Source: Gracilibacillus massiliensis (lineage in GTDB: Bacteria > Bacillota > Bacilli > Bacillales > Amphibacillaceae). Taken from it: a stretch of DNA of 64,000 nucleotides. Below the pieces are notes generated by a model. The model did no database searches and was not told the origin of the DNA. It worked only from the letters and a program-made list of their open reading frames with translations. The stretch lies in assembly GCF_001458115.1 (NCBI RefSeq), contig NZ_CZRP01000011.1, positions 682,001-746,000 of the forward strand. The letters run 5' to 3'. Position 1 is the first letter of the stretch; the number at the start of each line of letters is the position of its first letter. Made by a program: the position numbers and the translations under genes. Below, one piece after another: positions 55,707 to 64,000 of the stretch.

Positions 55707-56629
55707 TGGTAGTGCACCTTCCTTTCGCCAAATTTAAATTGTAAAATAGTTACAATTAAAATACATAGAAAAAGAAAGATCGATTGTGCGCTAGCAGTAC
55801 CAAATTGATAATTAACAAAAGCTTCACGATAGATAGAATACACAATGAGATTGGTGGATTCAGAAGGACCACCTTGTGTCAAAATATCAACTTGACCAAA
55901 AGTCTGAAATGCATTAATCAAGGATACTGTTACGACAAAAAATAGGGTAGGAGATAACATCGGAATTGTAATACGTCGTAATTGATAAAAATAGCCAGCA
56001 CCAGATATTTTGGCACTTTCGTATAGATGCTCATCAACATTTTGTAGTCCACCTAATATAATTAAAAAAGAGAATCCAATATTCATCCAGATTGTCGTCA
56101 CAGCAACGGAAACGAGTGCCCAATCTGGATGTAATAACCAATCAATAGAAGTGCCGCCAACTGATGTTATGAATTGATTTAAGATCCCCATACTGGGATG
56201 AAAAATAAATAACCAGACAACAGCAGATGCTGCTACAGAGACGCCCATAGTGGACGAATAAATCGTACGAAAAAAACCAACACCTTTTATTTTTTCATTT
56301 GCTAGTAAGGCTAAAAACAAAGAAATTATGATCCCAGTCGGGACAGTATATAACACAAATAATAAGGTGGCTTTAATACTTTTATGGAAACTTTCCGCTT
56401 GTAAAATATATTGATAATTTTCCCACCCTACAAAGACATTTGCGATTCCTTGTTGATCGGTTAGGAAAAAACTTAGATATAGTGTTTTTCCTAATGGATA
56501 AAACAGAAACACACTAAATAGAATGATCGATGGTAAAAGATACAGGATTGCTGAACGCCAATGGATAAAACGCCATTTAGGATCAATTTTAGTTATTGGG
56601 TTTTCCTGAATTTCTGCTGTGTTCTTCAT
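55703..56629 (-). CDS. ugpA: Glycerol-3-phosphate ABC permease
   Basis: A 308-residue permease with six helices and an EAA loop (VDEHLYESAKISGAGYFYQL). A hydrophilic N-terminal tail of about 30 residues precedes helix 1. It overlaps both ugpC and ugpE by four bases, so translation is coupled. Confidence 0.92.
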   Translation of the reverse strand: MKNTAEIQENPITKIDPKWRFIHWRSAILYLLPSIILFSVFLFYPLGKTLYLSFFLTDQQGIANVFVGWENYQYILQAESFHKSIKATLLFVLYTVPTGIIISLFLALLANEKIKGVGFFRTIYSSTMGVSVAASAVVWLFIFHPSMGILNQFITSVGGTSIDWLLHPDWALVSVAVTTIWMNIGFSFLIILGGLQNVDEHLYESAKISGAGYFYQLRRITIPMLSPTLFFVVTVSLINAFQTFGQVDILTQGGPSESTNLIVYSIYREAFVNYQFGTASAQSIFLFLCILIVTILQFKFGERKVHYQ

Positions 56630-57756
56630 ACAATTCCCTCATGAATATTTTGTTTTTGAATATTTTTTGGCTCAACAATCAACTTTTCTGACTGTGAATC
56701 ATAGACACATAGAGAATCTTTGTTTAACTGTAAAAAAAGGCTTTGTCCTACCTGGATATTCCATTGACCATACCATTTTGCATACCAATTCGAGTTATTC
56801 CATTTAAACTTCAGCAATGTTTCTGTACCCAATATTTCTACATGATCTATCGTAACTTCAAATGAAAGATTTTCCTGGTTGTGAGCAGCGCTGATTTCGA
56901 TATTTTCTGGTCTAATTCCAACGATCACTTTATTATTTTCGATATTGTTTAAGGTAATTGGATCGATTGGAATGGTTAAAGTATCTTCTAGACTAATATG
57001 ATGTTTCTCACGATTTACAAGTCCTGTTGTGAGATTCATAGGAGGTGAACCTATAAATTTAGCTACAAAAGGATTTGCAGGTGAATTATAGACATCAATC
57101 GGTTTTCCAACTTGTTGAATTTCACCTTCGTTTAATACCATTATGCGATCACCCATTGTCATTGCTTCAACTTGGTCATGGGTAACATAGATTAGGGTTA
57201 TTCCAAGTTTACGTTGCAATTCTCTGATTTCTGCGCGCATGTGTGCACGAAGTTTGGCATCTAAGTTTGATAATGGTTCGTCCATTAAACAGATAGGGGA
57301 ATTGGTAATAATAGCACGTGCTAAAGCTACTCGTTGTCTTTGCCCACCTGAAAGATGCCGGGGCTTTCGTTTTAAATAATCAGATAAACCTAACATGTCG
57401 GCGATATCTTTGCATTTTTTTCGTTGTTCTTTTTTGTTCATTTTTTTTACATCTAATCCGAATCTGATATTATCTTCTACTGTCATATGAGGATATAAAG
57501 CATAATTTTGAAAAACCATCGACAATTCTCTTTTACTTGGTGGTAAATGGTCAGCTTTTTTTCCATCGATTCGAATAGAACCTGCAGAAATGTCTTCCAA
57601 TCCAGCAATCATTCGTAATAATGTGCTTTTGCCACAGCCCGAAGGACCTACAAGCACAAAGAACTCTCCAGGTTCGATCGTGACGTTTACATCTTTCACA
57701 ACGAGTTGCTTATTGTCATACGTTTTGTCTACATTCATTAATTCGACTGAATACAT
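56626..57756 (-). CDS. ugpC: Glycerol-3-phosphate ABC transporter ATP-binding protein
   Basis: A 376-residue ATPase of the MalK/UgpC group. Walker A GPSGCGKSTL, signature LSGGQRQRVALARA and Walker B CLMDEPLSNLDAKLR are present. The C-terminal ~130 residues are the TOBE/OB regulatory domain (VIVGIRPENIEI). It is the first gene of the operon; ATG follows aaggagatatactt. Confidence 0.93.
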   Translation of the reverse strand: MYSVELMNVDKTYDNKQLVVKDVNVTIEPGEFFVLVGPSGCGKSTLLRMIAGLEDISAGSIRIDGKKADHLPPSKRELSMVFQNYALYPHMTVEDNIRFGLDVKKMNKKEQRKKCKDIADMLGLSDYLKRKPRHLSGGQRQRVALARAIITNSPICLMDEPLSNLDAKLRAHMRAEIRELQRKLGITLIYVTHDQVEAMTMGDRIMVLNEGEIQQVGKPIDVYNSPANPFVAKFIGSPPMNLTTGLVNREKHHISLEDTLTIPIDPITLNNIENNKVIVGIRPENIEISAAHNQENLSFEVTIDHVEILGTETLLKFKWNNSNWYAKWYGQWNIQVGQSLFLQLNKDSLCVYDSQSEKLIVEPKNIQKQNIHEGIV

Positions 57757-57847
57757 AAGTATATCTCCTTTAGTTCAATTGCTTGTACCTTAGTGCCGAT
57801 TATAAAAAATAAGTATGAAAGTAGTTTAAATCTGGCGTAAAAAAATC

Positions 57848-57883
57848 TATACAATAGTTTACAATCTTTAACAATCTTTAGTA
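57848..57883. promoter_or_regulatory. Ten-bp direct repeats resembling PhoP boxes upstream of ugpCAEB
   Basis: On the plus strand TATACA, TTTACA, TTAACA and TTAGTA recur every ten bases. The minus-strand promoter of ugpC appears to have TATAAT near 57798 but no good -35, suggesting an activator. The hexamers are like PhoP boxes (TTNACA), but they sit on the strand opposite to ugp transcription. Confidence 0.4.
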
Positions 57884-57981
57884 AAAATGAAAAAAATACT
57901 TTCATAATAATAAAATTATTTGTATGATAGTATTTGTGAAGAAAAAGATTTGATGATTATGTATGATAATGAGGTGGAAAT

Positions 57982-58209
57982 ATGGACTTGATACAACAAT
58001 CAATGGCAACACCTGTCGATAATTTTTTAGGAATGTTGATATATGCAGTTATTTATATGTTTATAGCCGGTCTTATTGTAGGGTTAGCACTGAAGTTTAT
58101 TCCAAATCGTCTTCCATACGCGGTGAAAAGTTTAATTGTATTTATTGCTATTATTATTAGTTTGATAGTATGGTGGCAGACAATCGCAGAACCAGGGCTC
58201 ATGACCTAA
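57982..58209 (+). CDS. Small membrane protein, unknown
   Basis: A 75-residue protein with two predicted membrane helices (residues ~16-41 and ~47-67). ATG follows gaggtggaaat. No family recognised. It is divergent from ugpC and followed by a repeated palindrome. Confidence 0.65.
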   Translation: MDLIQQSMATPVDNFLGMLIYAVIYMFIAGLIVGLALKFIPNRLPYAVKSLIVFIAIIISLIVWWQTIAEPGLMT

Positions 58210-58280
58210 ACATAAGTGAAAACAATTATTTTAGAGATGGTTATTTTAGTGAAGACTGGGACAAAAATTGTATCAATCAA

Positions 58281-58329
58281 AAAAATCCAAACGATTATTC
58301 GAAAAAACTTCGATAGCGTTTGGATTTTA
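58281..58329. repeat. Repeated palindrome, copy 3
   Basis: aaaaatccaaacgattattcg...gcgtttggatttt is the third copy of the palindrome seen at 9169 and 15693. It may terminate the small membrane-protein gene. Confidence 0.75.
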
Positions 58330-58339
58330 TTTATAGTAG

Positions 58340-59682
58340 GAAGATACTGCGCAATAACTGATGTGATTATTTTGACAGTAAATATGAGCGTACCAACCGC
58401 TCCGGCTTGCCCAGGAGTAGCCGTCAAGGCTGAGAATCTAATGGAGTGAAAGTCTCCTGTCATCAATTGACCGGTTCGGATGACTAGTATATCCAATGCG
58501 TGGTGAGGTAACGAGTCACGTTCTGCTTGGAAGTAAAAGTCACTGCGGCTCAACTTTACGCAGAGAGAGTATGGGTCGGAACAGCTAGAGTGGCGAGCAA
58601 ATCTAGAGGCTAGAAGGCTTTAACGAATACTGCAGCTCCGAAATCGAGCGCCCTTCAGAAGCTGTTGAAGGGATGTCTGTGATGCGCCGACCTGGTTGGG
58701 CAATGGGGAAGGCCGATGTTCTATGGGAAGTAACGGTCAAGAGCACCATAGAAGCAGCCGGAGTAGGGGTTCTGGCATCTAGAGAAAGATTTTCAGAGAT
58801 AACGACGGGAAAGTCCTACTTCCAGCTGGGATGACAACAACCAGCAAAGACCAACCATATAAGTGACAAGCGAAAATGGTTAGGAGGATTTAGGATGGAC
58901 GCATGAGGTCGTAGTAGCGAAGAGGAAAGGGTAATGCCTTTCTAAGCTTATGGAATGAAGCTTCTACAAAGGTAACACCAGAGTAGAGCGAAGGACCTCT
59001 GGGCGACTGGGCGTCCGTGTCAAAGAATAAACAGAACACAGAGTCTGTTGAATGATTGGCATAAGACTAGCATATAAGTAAACTTATGTATCAATGGGTG
59101 AACATGCGTGTCAGCATTTAAACCTGGGATACATAAGGAAGGCTTATATAGCGATAGAAACCCAGTGTCAGAACCGGACTCGGGAAATCCGACCGTCCGG
59201 GATCGTATGGGGGCTGCAGGAAACGTGGTTCTATTGAATGCGCGCGCCTGCCATCTACCCGACCTCCGCTTTCCGGGGGGCATGCTCTTCAGCTAACTTT
59301 GAAAAGAAAACACTTTTCAAAGTGGATCTTCAGATCATGCTAATCCCCCAGGAGTCGAAGTGGACGCCTGCGCTAATTTGATATTCTACAACGCTATTAT
59401 CAGGAAGCTTATTGGTATTTCTATCATTTGTAAAACATTATTTACAGTAAAAGCTCAAAATGCTACCTGTCACAGTAGTTGTAGAGCCAATATATTAGCG
59501 CAGGCCGTTCACTTTCACTCCTGTGGGAATGTTTTACCTGAAGATCCACTTTTTCAAGCGATTTGTGCTTGGAAAAGTTAGCTGAAGGGAAAACCCCACG
59601 GAAAGGGAAGTGGGCAGCCGGAGCGGGTATCTAGTAATTAATACATTTCAAAATTACCACTCCATTTATTGCACAGTATCCT
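58340..59682. repeat. Copy H of the palindromic repeat, split by a group II intron
   Basis: The left end (58340-58411) runs to ctccggcttgccc, where the intron-like insertion begins. The left arm resumes at about 59264 (ctccgctttccgggggg) and continues to 59370. The centre and right arm (59490-59625) follow. Without the insertion it would be about 490 bp, like copy E. Confidence 0.8.
58412..59263 (+). mobile_element. ORF-less group II intron-like element, ~850 nt
   Basis: The insertion is GC-richer than its surroundings and has group II intron landmarks. These are a 5' domain-I-type hairpin (ggagtgaaagtctcc, 58443-58457), a gaggtcgtagtagcgaag box (58906-58923), and a domain-V-like hairpin at 59171-59204. 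In that hairpin CCGGAC pairs with GTCCGG, a two-base CC bulge follows, and TCGG/CCGA closes a GAAA-type loop. The 3' end ctacccgac matches the typical group II terminus. No reverse transcriptase or maturase frame exists. The canonical 5' GUGYG is missing and the AGC triad position reads AAC, so splicing competence is doubtful. Confidence 0.6.
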
Positions 59683-59916
59683 GTTGTTGCGCAACAATAC
59701 ATTGAATAGTCTTGTTTGAAGTGGAGAGCGATGTTATATTTTACTGTTATTTATTAAATGATAATATGAGTCCAAAGAACTAAAGGGCATTTCCTTATTT
59801 GAGAATCTTTGCAGCATAATACTCTTATTAATTGGTCCTAAATATGCATATTGACGAATAACGTAATATCTTTTAAAATATAAATGTAATAAGACTTTTT
59901 TACTACTAACGATAAT

Positions 59917-59989
59917 GGCAAACTTATTGAAAAGTAAGGACGCAAAACCTATGGATCTAAGGTCAATTGACTATGGTAGCCGGGTTGCC
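59917..59989 (+). promoter_or_regulatory. Cyclic di-GMP-I (GEMM) riboswitch aptamer
   Basis: P1 is ggcaaact with gggttgcc. The 5' hairpin has a GAAA tetraloop, followed by the invariant aaggacgcaaaacct. The second hairpin contains its tetraloop-receptor side (cctatgg...ctatgg), ending in tagccgggttgcc. These are the class I c-di-GMP consensus features. Confidence 0.9.
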
Positions 59990-60013
59990 GAAGGGTAAGG
60001 AATATTTACAGAG

Positions 60014-60067
60014 ACTACAAAACACTGTAGTTACTCTATATGTCCACCTTCATTGGTGGACTTTTTT
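60014..60067 (+). terminator. Riboswitch expression platform and terminator
   Basis: A small hairpin (actaca/tgtagt, 60014-60032) is followed by an intrinsic terminator: gtccacc (60042-60048) with ggtggac (60055-60061) and T6. It lies 48 bp before the first gene. An alternative fold with the aptamer's 3' strand is not obvious by eye, so the sign of regulation is open. Confidence 0.85.
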
Positions 60068-60114
60068 ATTCTAATAATATAGCCTAATTCGTTAGAGATT
60101 TGGAGGATAGGCGA

Positions 60115-60426
60115 ATGAAAGAATATTTAGTGGTTGAGAATGAAATTATTAATAGAACCAAATATATTTATTTTGATGGTATATTGGACTTTTCGACAAT
60201 TAACTCACTTCATGAAGACGATTATGAGATAAACGAGTCATTTGATATGTTAATCCTTGATATAAGTAAATTAGATTTTATTGATTCAACCGGAGTCGGG
60301 TTATTCATCAATCTTATTCATGAATCAAAAGACAATGCAGTTCAGTTGAACATTAACGGAGCGACAGAACAAGTAGAAGAAATATTGGAGACGCTAGGTG
60401 TATATCAGGTATTAGCAGCAATTTAA
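60115..60426 (+). CDS. STAS-domain protein (anti-sigma factor antagonist type)
   Basis: A 103-residue single STAS domain. The conserved loop LDFIDSTGVGLF places Asp57-Ser58 where SpoIIAA/RsbV carry their phosphorylated Ser. ATG at 60115 follows ggaggataggcga. It is the first gene behind the c-di-GMP riboswitch. A phosphorylation-dependent partner switch is inferred from the family; no RsbW-type kinase gene is in the window. Confidence 0.88.
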   Translation: MKEYLVVENEIINRTKYIYFDGILDFSTINSLHEDDYEINESFDMLILDISKLDFIDSTGVGLFINLIHESKDNAVQLNINGATEQVEEILETLGVYQVLAAI

Positions 60427-60439
60427 GGCGGTGGTCGAT

Positions 60440-61273
60440 TTGCTCGAACAAAATCAATTTAAAAAAAGTAATGGTACTGACCATATGGATCAAACTCTAG
60501 CAAGAGAGATTAAACAGGCACGAAAGATTCAAATGAAGTTATTAAACGCGAGAAAACCAGAGTTAAATGAAGGGGAGATTTCAGGTGTTTCGATCCCTGC
60601 ACGTTTAATTGGTGGGGACTATTTTGATTTTCACACTTTACCATCGGGAAATGTACGAATCGTAATTGGTGACGTAATGGGTAAAGGAATTCCAGCAGCT
60701 ATGTTAATGATTCTTACCCGTGGAGTCTTTCGGAGTAGTGCAGAGCACCTCTTTTCTCCTAGCGATACATTGGAAGCAATGAATGAAGCAATGTACAGTG
60801 ACTTACGCACATTGGGATCATTTGTCACATTACTGTGTGCGGATTGGAACCCAAAGGATCAAACGTTAACCTATGCAAGTGCAGGTCATAACTTACCAAT
60901 AATCATTGATCAGCATTTAGAGTTAAAAAACTTACCACTTATAAAAGGAGTTATGTTAGGTGGTTTACCAAATACAAAGTATCAAGAAAAAAGTGTAAGA
61001 CTGGCAGATGAAGACCTTATCTTTTTCTACACGGATGGTATTATTGAAGCTCAAAGTGAAAAGGGAGAGTTATTTAAAATTGATAGATTAGTTAATAGTT
61101 TAAGAAAGTATCAACACTTAGAAGCAGAGCAAATTGAAGAAGCAATTCAACTAGATGTAAAATCGTTTACTAATGGCGTTTTACAAAAGGATGACATAAC
61201 AATGGTCGTTGTGAAAATGAAGAGAATAGAAGAAAGATTACACAGTAAAATTGCTTCTGAGAAGGAGGGATAG
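60440..61273 (+). CDS. PP2C-type (SpoIIE/RsbU) protein phosphatase
   Basis: A phosphatase of about 277 residues consisting of a short N-terminal helix (REIKQARKIQMKLLNARKP) and one SpoIIE-type PP2C domain. Metal Asp motifs are complete: IGGDYFDF, VIGDVMGKGIPAAM, FFYTDGIIEA and KDDITMVVV. No sensory domain is fused. The start is TTG at 60440, eight bases after aaggcgg; GTG at 60431 overlaps that site. It probably dephosphorylates the flanking STAS proteins. The spacing to the neighbours is very tight. Confidence 0.9.
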   Translation: MLEQNQFKKSNGTDHMDQTLAREIKQARKIQMKLLNARKPELNEGEISGVSIPARLIGGDYFDFHTLPSGNVRIVIGDVMGKGIPAAMLMILTRGVFRSSAEHLFSPSDTLEAMNEAMYSDLRTLGSFVTLLCADWNPKDQTLTYASAGHNLPIIIDQHLELKNLPLIKGVMLGGLPNTKYQEKSVRLADEDLIFFYTDGIIEAQSEKGELFKIDRLVNSLRKYQHLEAEQIEEAIQLDVKSFTNGVLQKDDITMVVVKMKRIEERLHSKIASEKEG

Positions 61274-61275
61274 AC

Positions 61276-63336
61276 TTGAATCAGTTTACTTCAAGAGGTA
61301 AATCAGTAGAAGAAGCAATTGATCGCGGGTTAAAAATAATGCAAATGTCTAAACATGAAGTCAATATTGAAGTACTTCAATTCGATACAGAGGGCTTTAT
61401 GGGTATAGGTAAGAAACAAGCAATCGTTAAATTATCAAAATCCAGTGAAAATACTACGAATGATGGAGAAATCCATGAAAAAGTAGAGTTGGACCAACTA
61501 GTTGAAAATGCAATCAATGAAACAACTGAATTGGAGCACTTAGAAATCGAAGCACTGAAAGAACCTTCTTGGGATGATAAAACGGATGGAAGAGCCTGGA
61601 TTATTAATAATCAGCTGTTTATGAAAAGTGCTAATAATAAATATGCAACCGCTTCAATTGATGAAAAGATTTCATTATATAAAAATGGACAATTAATTAA
61701 TAAAAAAACATTGCTATTAAGTGAAGAGGATGAATATAAGATTGATTACGATCAATTTACGGAAAAGCCAATGTCATGGAAAATATCAATTATAAAAAAT
61801 GGATTAGAATCTATATTAGATGTGTATCCAGGTGAAAAAATTTCCTATACATTGAAGGATACCCCACCTAGTGAACATATCAATATGGAATTAGAGGCAC
61901 AGTCTGAAATTATTAATACATTATCCAGACAAGATATTATAAAAGAACTTGAAAACCAAAATATCACGTTTGGTTTGAATGAGAAAGCAATTGAACACGC
62001 AATTGAAACAGAAGTAGAAGGTCGCTTTGTTATTGCTCTAGGTAAAGAGGCTAAACATGGATTAGATGGTGAGTTAGAAGTAAAGGTAGATATTGATGCG
62101 GAAAATGGACTCGTTGAAGATGAAAATGGAAATATTAACTTTAAAGATGCCAATATAATACCAAATGTAGAAGTGGGTACGATAATGGCTATTCTTCACC
62201 CGCCCATACCTGGATTACCAGGGCGCTCTGTTTTGGACGAAGAAATACCCACAAAAGAGACACATGAATTAAGACTGGTTCCCGGGAAAGGTGTCGATTT
62301 AATCGAAGATAAGATTATTGCAACAGAATCCGGAAGACCTGTCATCGAGCAAAGAGGTCGGACTGTAAAAGCAATGATTATGTCGAAGCTCGTTCATGAC
62401 GGAAATGTCAATATTGCTTCCGGTAATATTCGTTTTAGCGGTGATATCGAGATTTTGGGAGAGGTAGAAGACAACATGATTGTGGAAGCAGGTGGTGATA
62501 TTTATGTGCAACGATCAATTAGCGAATCGAACATAACTGCTTCCAAATCGATAACTGCAAAAGGAAATGTTATTAACTCTAGTTTGACCGCGGGAAAACA
62601 CCATTTGCTTGTTATTGAGTTAGGCCATCTATTAACGATATTAGAAAAACAATTAGATAAGATGATCGTTATTATTCAACAACTTACAAGTTCTAAGGCA
62701 TATAAGTCAGAAGAGCTAAAAATGAAAGGTTTACAACCATTAATTATTTTATTATCTGAAAAAAAGTTCAAAGATTTTAAATCTTTTGCACGTAAATATG
62801 TAGATATAGTAGAAAAAGCGGATGCTTATATTGAAGAGCCAGAATGGAAAAAGGTCAGTTCTGATTTGAAAATGATGTTTCTCACACTAACGAATGAAAC
62901 GATAACTCTTTCAAAATTAAATATTTTAAAAGATTTGATGCAAGAATTAGCGCAAACAACAGAATCAGATGTCGAACCCAATTCATACATCACTATATCA
63001 GATACTACAAATAGTAGAATCTATTCTAGTGGTAATGTCAATATCATAGGAAAAGGTTGCATTAATACAAAAGTACATTCTGGTGGATTATTAAAAGTAG
63101 ATGGTTCTTTAAGAGGTGGTGAAGTATACGGTAGGTTGGGAGTGATCGTCAGTGAAGTAGGTACAATCAGTGGCACTAAAACAATTATATCTACTGCATC
63201 TGATAAATCTATCACAATAATGCGAGCGTATGAAGGAACAATTCTTCGTATTGGAGATGCCGTTAGACAGTTGTTTCGGGAGGAAAAGTTTATTAAGGCG
63301 AAATTAGACGAAAATGGACAGATTATTTTCGAGTAG
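61276..63336 (+). CDS. Jag_N / DUF342 (FapA-like) protein
   Basis: A 686-residue soluble protein. The first ~50 residues are a Jag_N domain (RGKSVEEAIDRGLKIMQMSK, GFMGIGKKQAIVKL). A central alpha+beta part leads to a DUF342/FapA-type region (~320-680) with beta-helix-like repeats (GNVNIASGNIRFSGDIEILG, IYVQRSISESNITA, GNVNIIGKGCINTKVHSGG). A helical insertion lies at ~450-570. The start is TTG after ggagggatagac. It begins two bases after the phosphatase stop and is followed by a second STAS gene. Function unknown; polymer or envelope association is only a guess. Confidence 0.85.
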   Translation: MNQFTSRGKSVEEAIDRGLKIMQMSKHEVNIEVLQFDTEGFMGIGKKQAIVKLSKSSENTTNDGEIHEKVELDQLVENAINETTELEHLEIEALKEPSWDDKTDGRAWIINNQLFMKSANNKYATASIDEKISLYKNGQLINKKTLLLSEEDEYKIDYDQFTEKPMSWKISIIKNGLESILDVYPGEKISYTLKDTPPSEHINMELEAQSEIINTLSRQDIIKELENQNITFGLNEKAIEHAIETEVEGRFVIALGKEAKHGLDGELEVKVDIDAENGLVEDENGNINFKDANIIPNVEVGTIMAILHPPIPGLPGRSVLDEEIPTKETHELRLVPGKGVDLIEDKIIATESGRPVIEQRGRTVKAMIMSKLVHDGNVNIASGNIRFSGDIEILGEVEDNMIVEAGGDIYVQRSISESNITASKSITAKGNVINSSLTAGKHHLLVIELGHLLTILEKQLDKMIVIIQQLTSSKAYKSEELKMKGLQPLIILLSEKKFKDFKSFARKYVDIVEKADAYIEEPEWKKVSSDLKMMFLTLTNETITLSKLNILKDLMQELAQTTESDVEPNSYITISDTTNSRIYSSGNVNIIGKGCINTKVHSGGLLKVDGSLRGGEVYGRLGVIVSEVGTISGTKTIISTASDKSITIMRAYEGTILRIGDAVRQLFREEKFIKAKLDENGQIIFE

Positions 63337-63347
63337 GAGGTTCAGTT

Positions 63348-63662
63348 ATGCTAGAATATCAACTAAAAAAAACAGCTAATCATTGTAACGTGGCACTAAT
63401 TGGAGATTTTGATATAGAATCGACTGAACATGTCAATGATACATTGATTCCTGAATTAATGAATTATCCAGAAGTTCATTTGAATTTCCAAAAGGTTAAT
63501 TTTGTTGATTCGTCAGGTATGGGTCTATTAATCCAAATTGTTAACCAATTAAAAGAAAAAAATCAACAAGTGAAAATTTTGAATGTGAAAGAAGATATAT
63601 TAGAAGTTTTTGAATTAGTACAAATACCAGAAATTATTGGCCAAGAGGTTATTGTGAAATAG
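63348..63662 (+). CDS. STAS-domain protein (anti-sigma factor antagonist type)
   Basis: A 104-residue STAS protein with the phospho-acceptor loop VNFVDSSGMGLLIQIV (Asp54-Ser55-Ser56-Gly57). ATG follows taggaggttcagtt. It is the last gene of the riboswitch-led operon and only distantly like the first STAS protein, so the two are unlikely to be recent duplicates. The kinase partner is not encoded nearby. Confidence 0.88.
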   Translation: MLEYQLKKTANHCNVALIGDFDIESTEHVNDTLIPELMNYPEVHLNFQKVNFVDSSGMGLLIQIVNQLKEKNQQVKILNVKEDILEVFELVQIPEIIGQEVIVK

Positions 63663-63713
63663 TAGTTTAGGTTAAATATAAGACTTGAATTGAAAATATT
63701 TTCATGCGTATTA

Positions 63714-64000
63714 GGAACATACTGCGACATAGCTGAAGAGGTAATTATGAGATTTTATATGTGCTTTGCAACCGCTGCGGCTTGCCCGCTTTCCTTTCCA
63801 CGGGTTTTTACCCTAAGCTAACTTTTTAAGCAAAGTTCGCTTAAAAAGTGGATCTTAGGGTAAAAACATCCCGCAGGAGTGAAAGAAGCGGACGCCTTCG
63901 CTCTTAATGGATGCTACAACTGTCTTCACACCTATCAATTTGATCTTTCTATAAGTATTTCGTTTATATTTCGCGATAGTAGTCTTTATTTAAACTCTTG
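63714..64000. repeat. Copy I of the palindromic repeat, left part
   Basis: The left end (actgcgacatagctgaagagg) and a left arm (63780-63905) with the agctaacttttt / aaaaagtggatct stem are present. The centre continues past the window edge. It directly follows the last STAS gene. Confidence 0.8.

Noticed and set aside
59020-59296. Open frames on both strands inside the intron-like region
   Set aside because: No ribosome-binding site, no recognisable maturase or reverse-transcriptase motif, and they overlap the predicted domain V/VI structure.
58340-59682. IscB-type HEARO RNA or OLE RNA as identity of the insertion
   Set aside because: No HNH gene or OLE partner is present, and the domain-V-like hairpin and ctacccgac end fit a group II intron better.

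Overview
The window is a low-G+C Firmicutes chromosome segment. Gene content and order match the Bacillaceae, and the many palindromic intergenic repeats, the DUF1680 glycosidase and the codBA pair suggest a halotolerant genus near Gracilibacillus or Virgibacillus; the genus is inference. Several blocks keep the Bacillus subtilis order: patB-yugF-yugI-yuzA-pgi-yugN-yugO, the menaquinone genes, metK-asnB, ytoA-ytpB-ytqB-ytzH and ccpN-ppsR.

Layout. 0.2-8.7 kb: patB aminotransferase, hydrolase, S1-domain stress protein, yuzA, pgi, yugN, K+ channel yugO, M42 peptidase and a riboflavin-type ECF S component. 9.2-17.8 kb: menaquinone pathway (hotdog thioesterase, menA, menF-menD-menH-menB, then menE after a repeat element). 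18-24 kb: small membrane proteins, SOS-type polymerase uvrX, an iron-siderophore ATPase, ytkD. 24-33.4 kb: metK, asnB, ytoA, ytpB, aldehyde dehydrogenase, ytqB/mnmM, ytzH. 33.5-38.3 kb: accessory stretch with a divergent kinase-like protein, a GntR/ABC operon with its operator, a NERD protein and a 51-nt tandem array. 38.3-41.2 kb: codBA behind a PyrR-type attenuator. 41.3-45.8 kb: four uncharacterised membrane or exported proteins, one with a PstS-like domain. 46-57.8 kb: sugar transporter plus GH127 enzyme, ccpN-ppsR, SDR, D-2-hydroxyacid dehydrogenase and the ugpCAEB glycerol-3-phosphate transporter. 58-64 kb: an ORF-less group II intron inside a repeat element, then a cyclic di-GMP-I riboswitch leading a STAS / PP2C phosphatase / Jag_N-DUF342 / STAS operon.

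Nine copies, some partial, of an imperfectly palindromic element of about 520 bp are spread through the intergenic regions. They carry no transposase and look like a MITE or REP-type family. They interrupt the men cluster and host the intron. No rRNA, tRNA or CRISPR array was found.

The strongest candidates for new biology are the c-di-GMP-gated STAS/PP2C/DUF342 operon without an evident switch kinase, the repeat family with its group II intron, and an unclassified structured leader upstream of metK.
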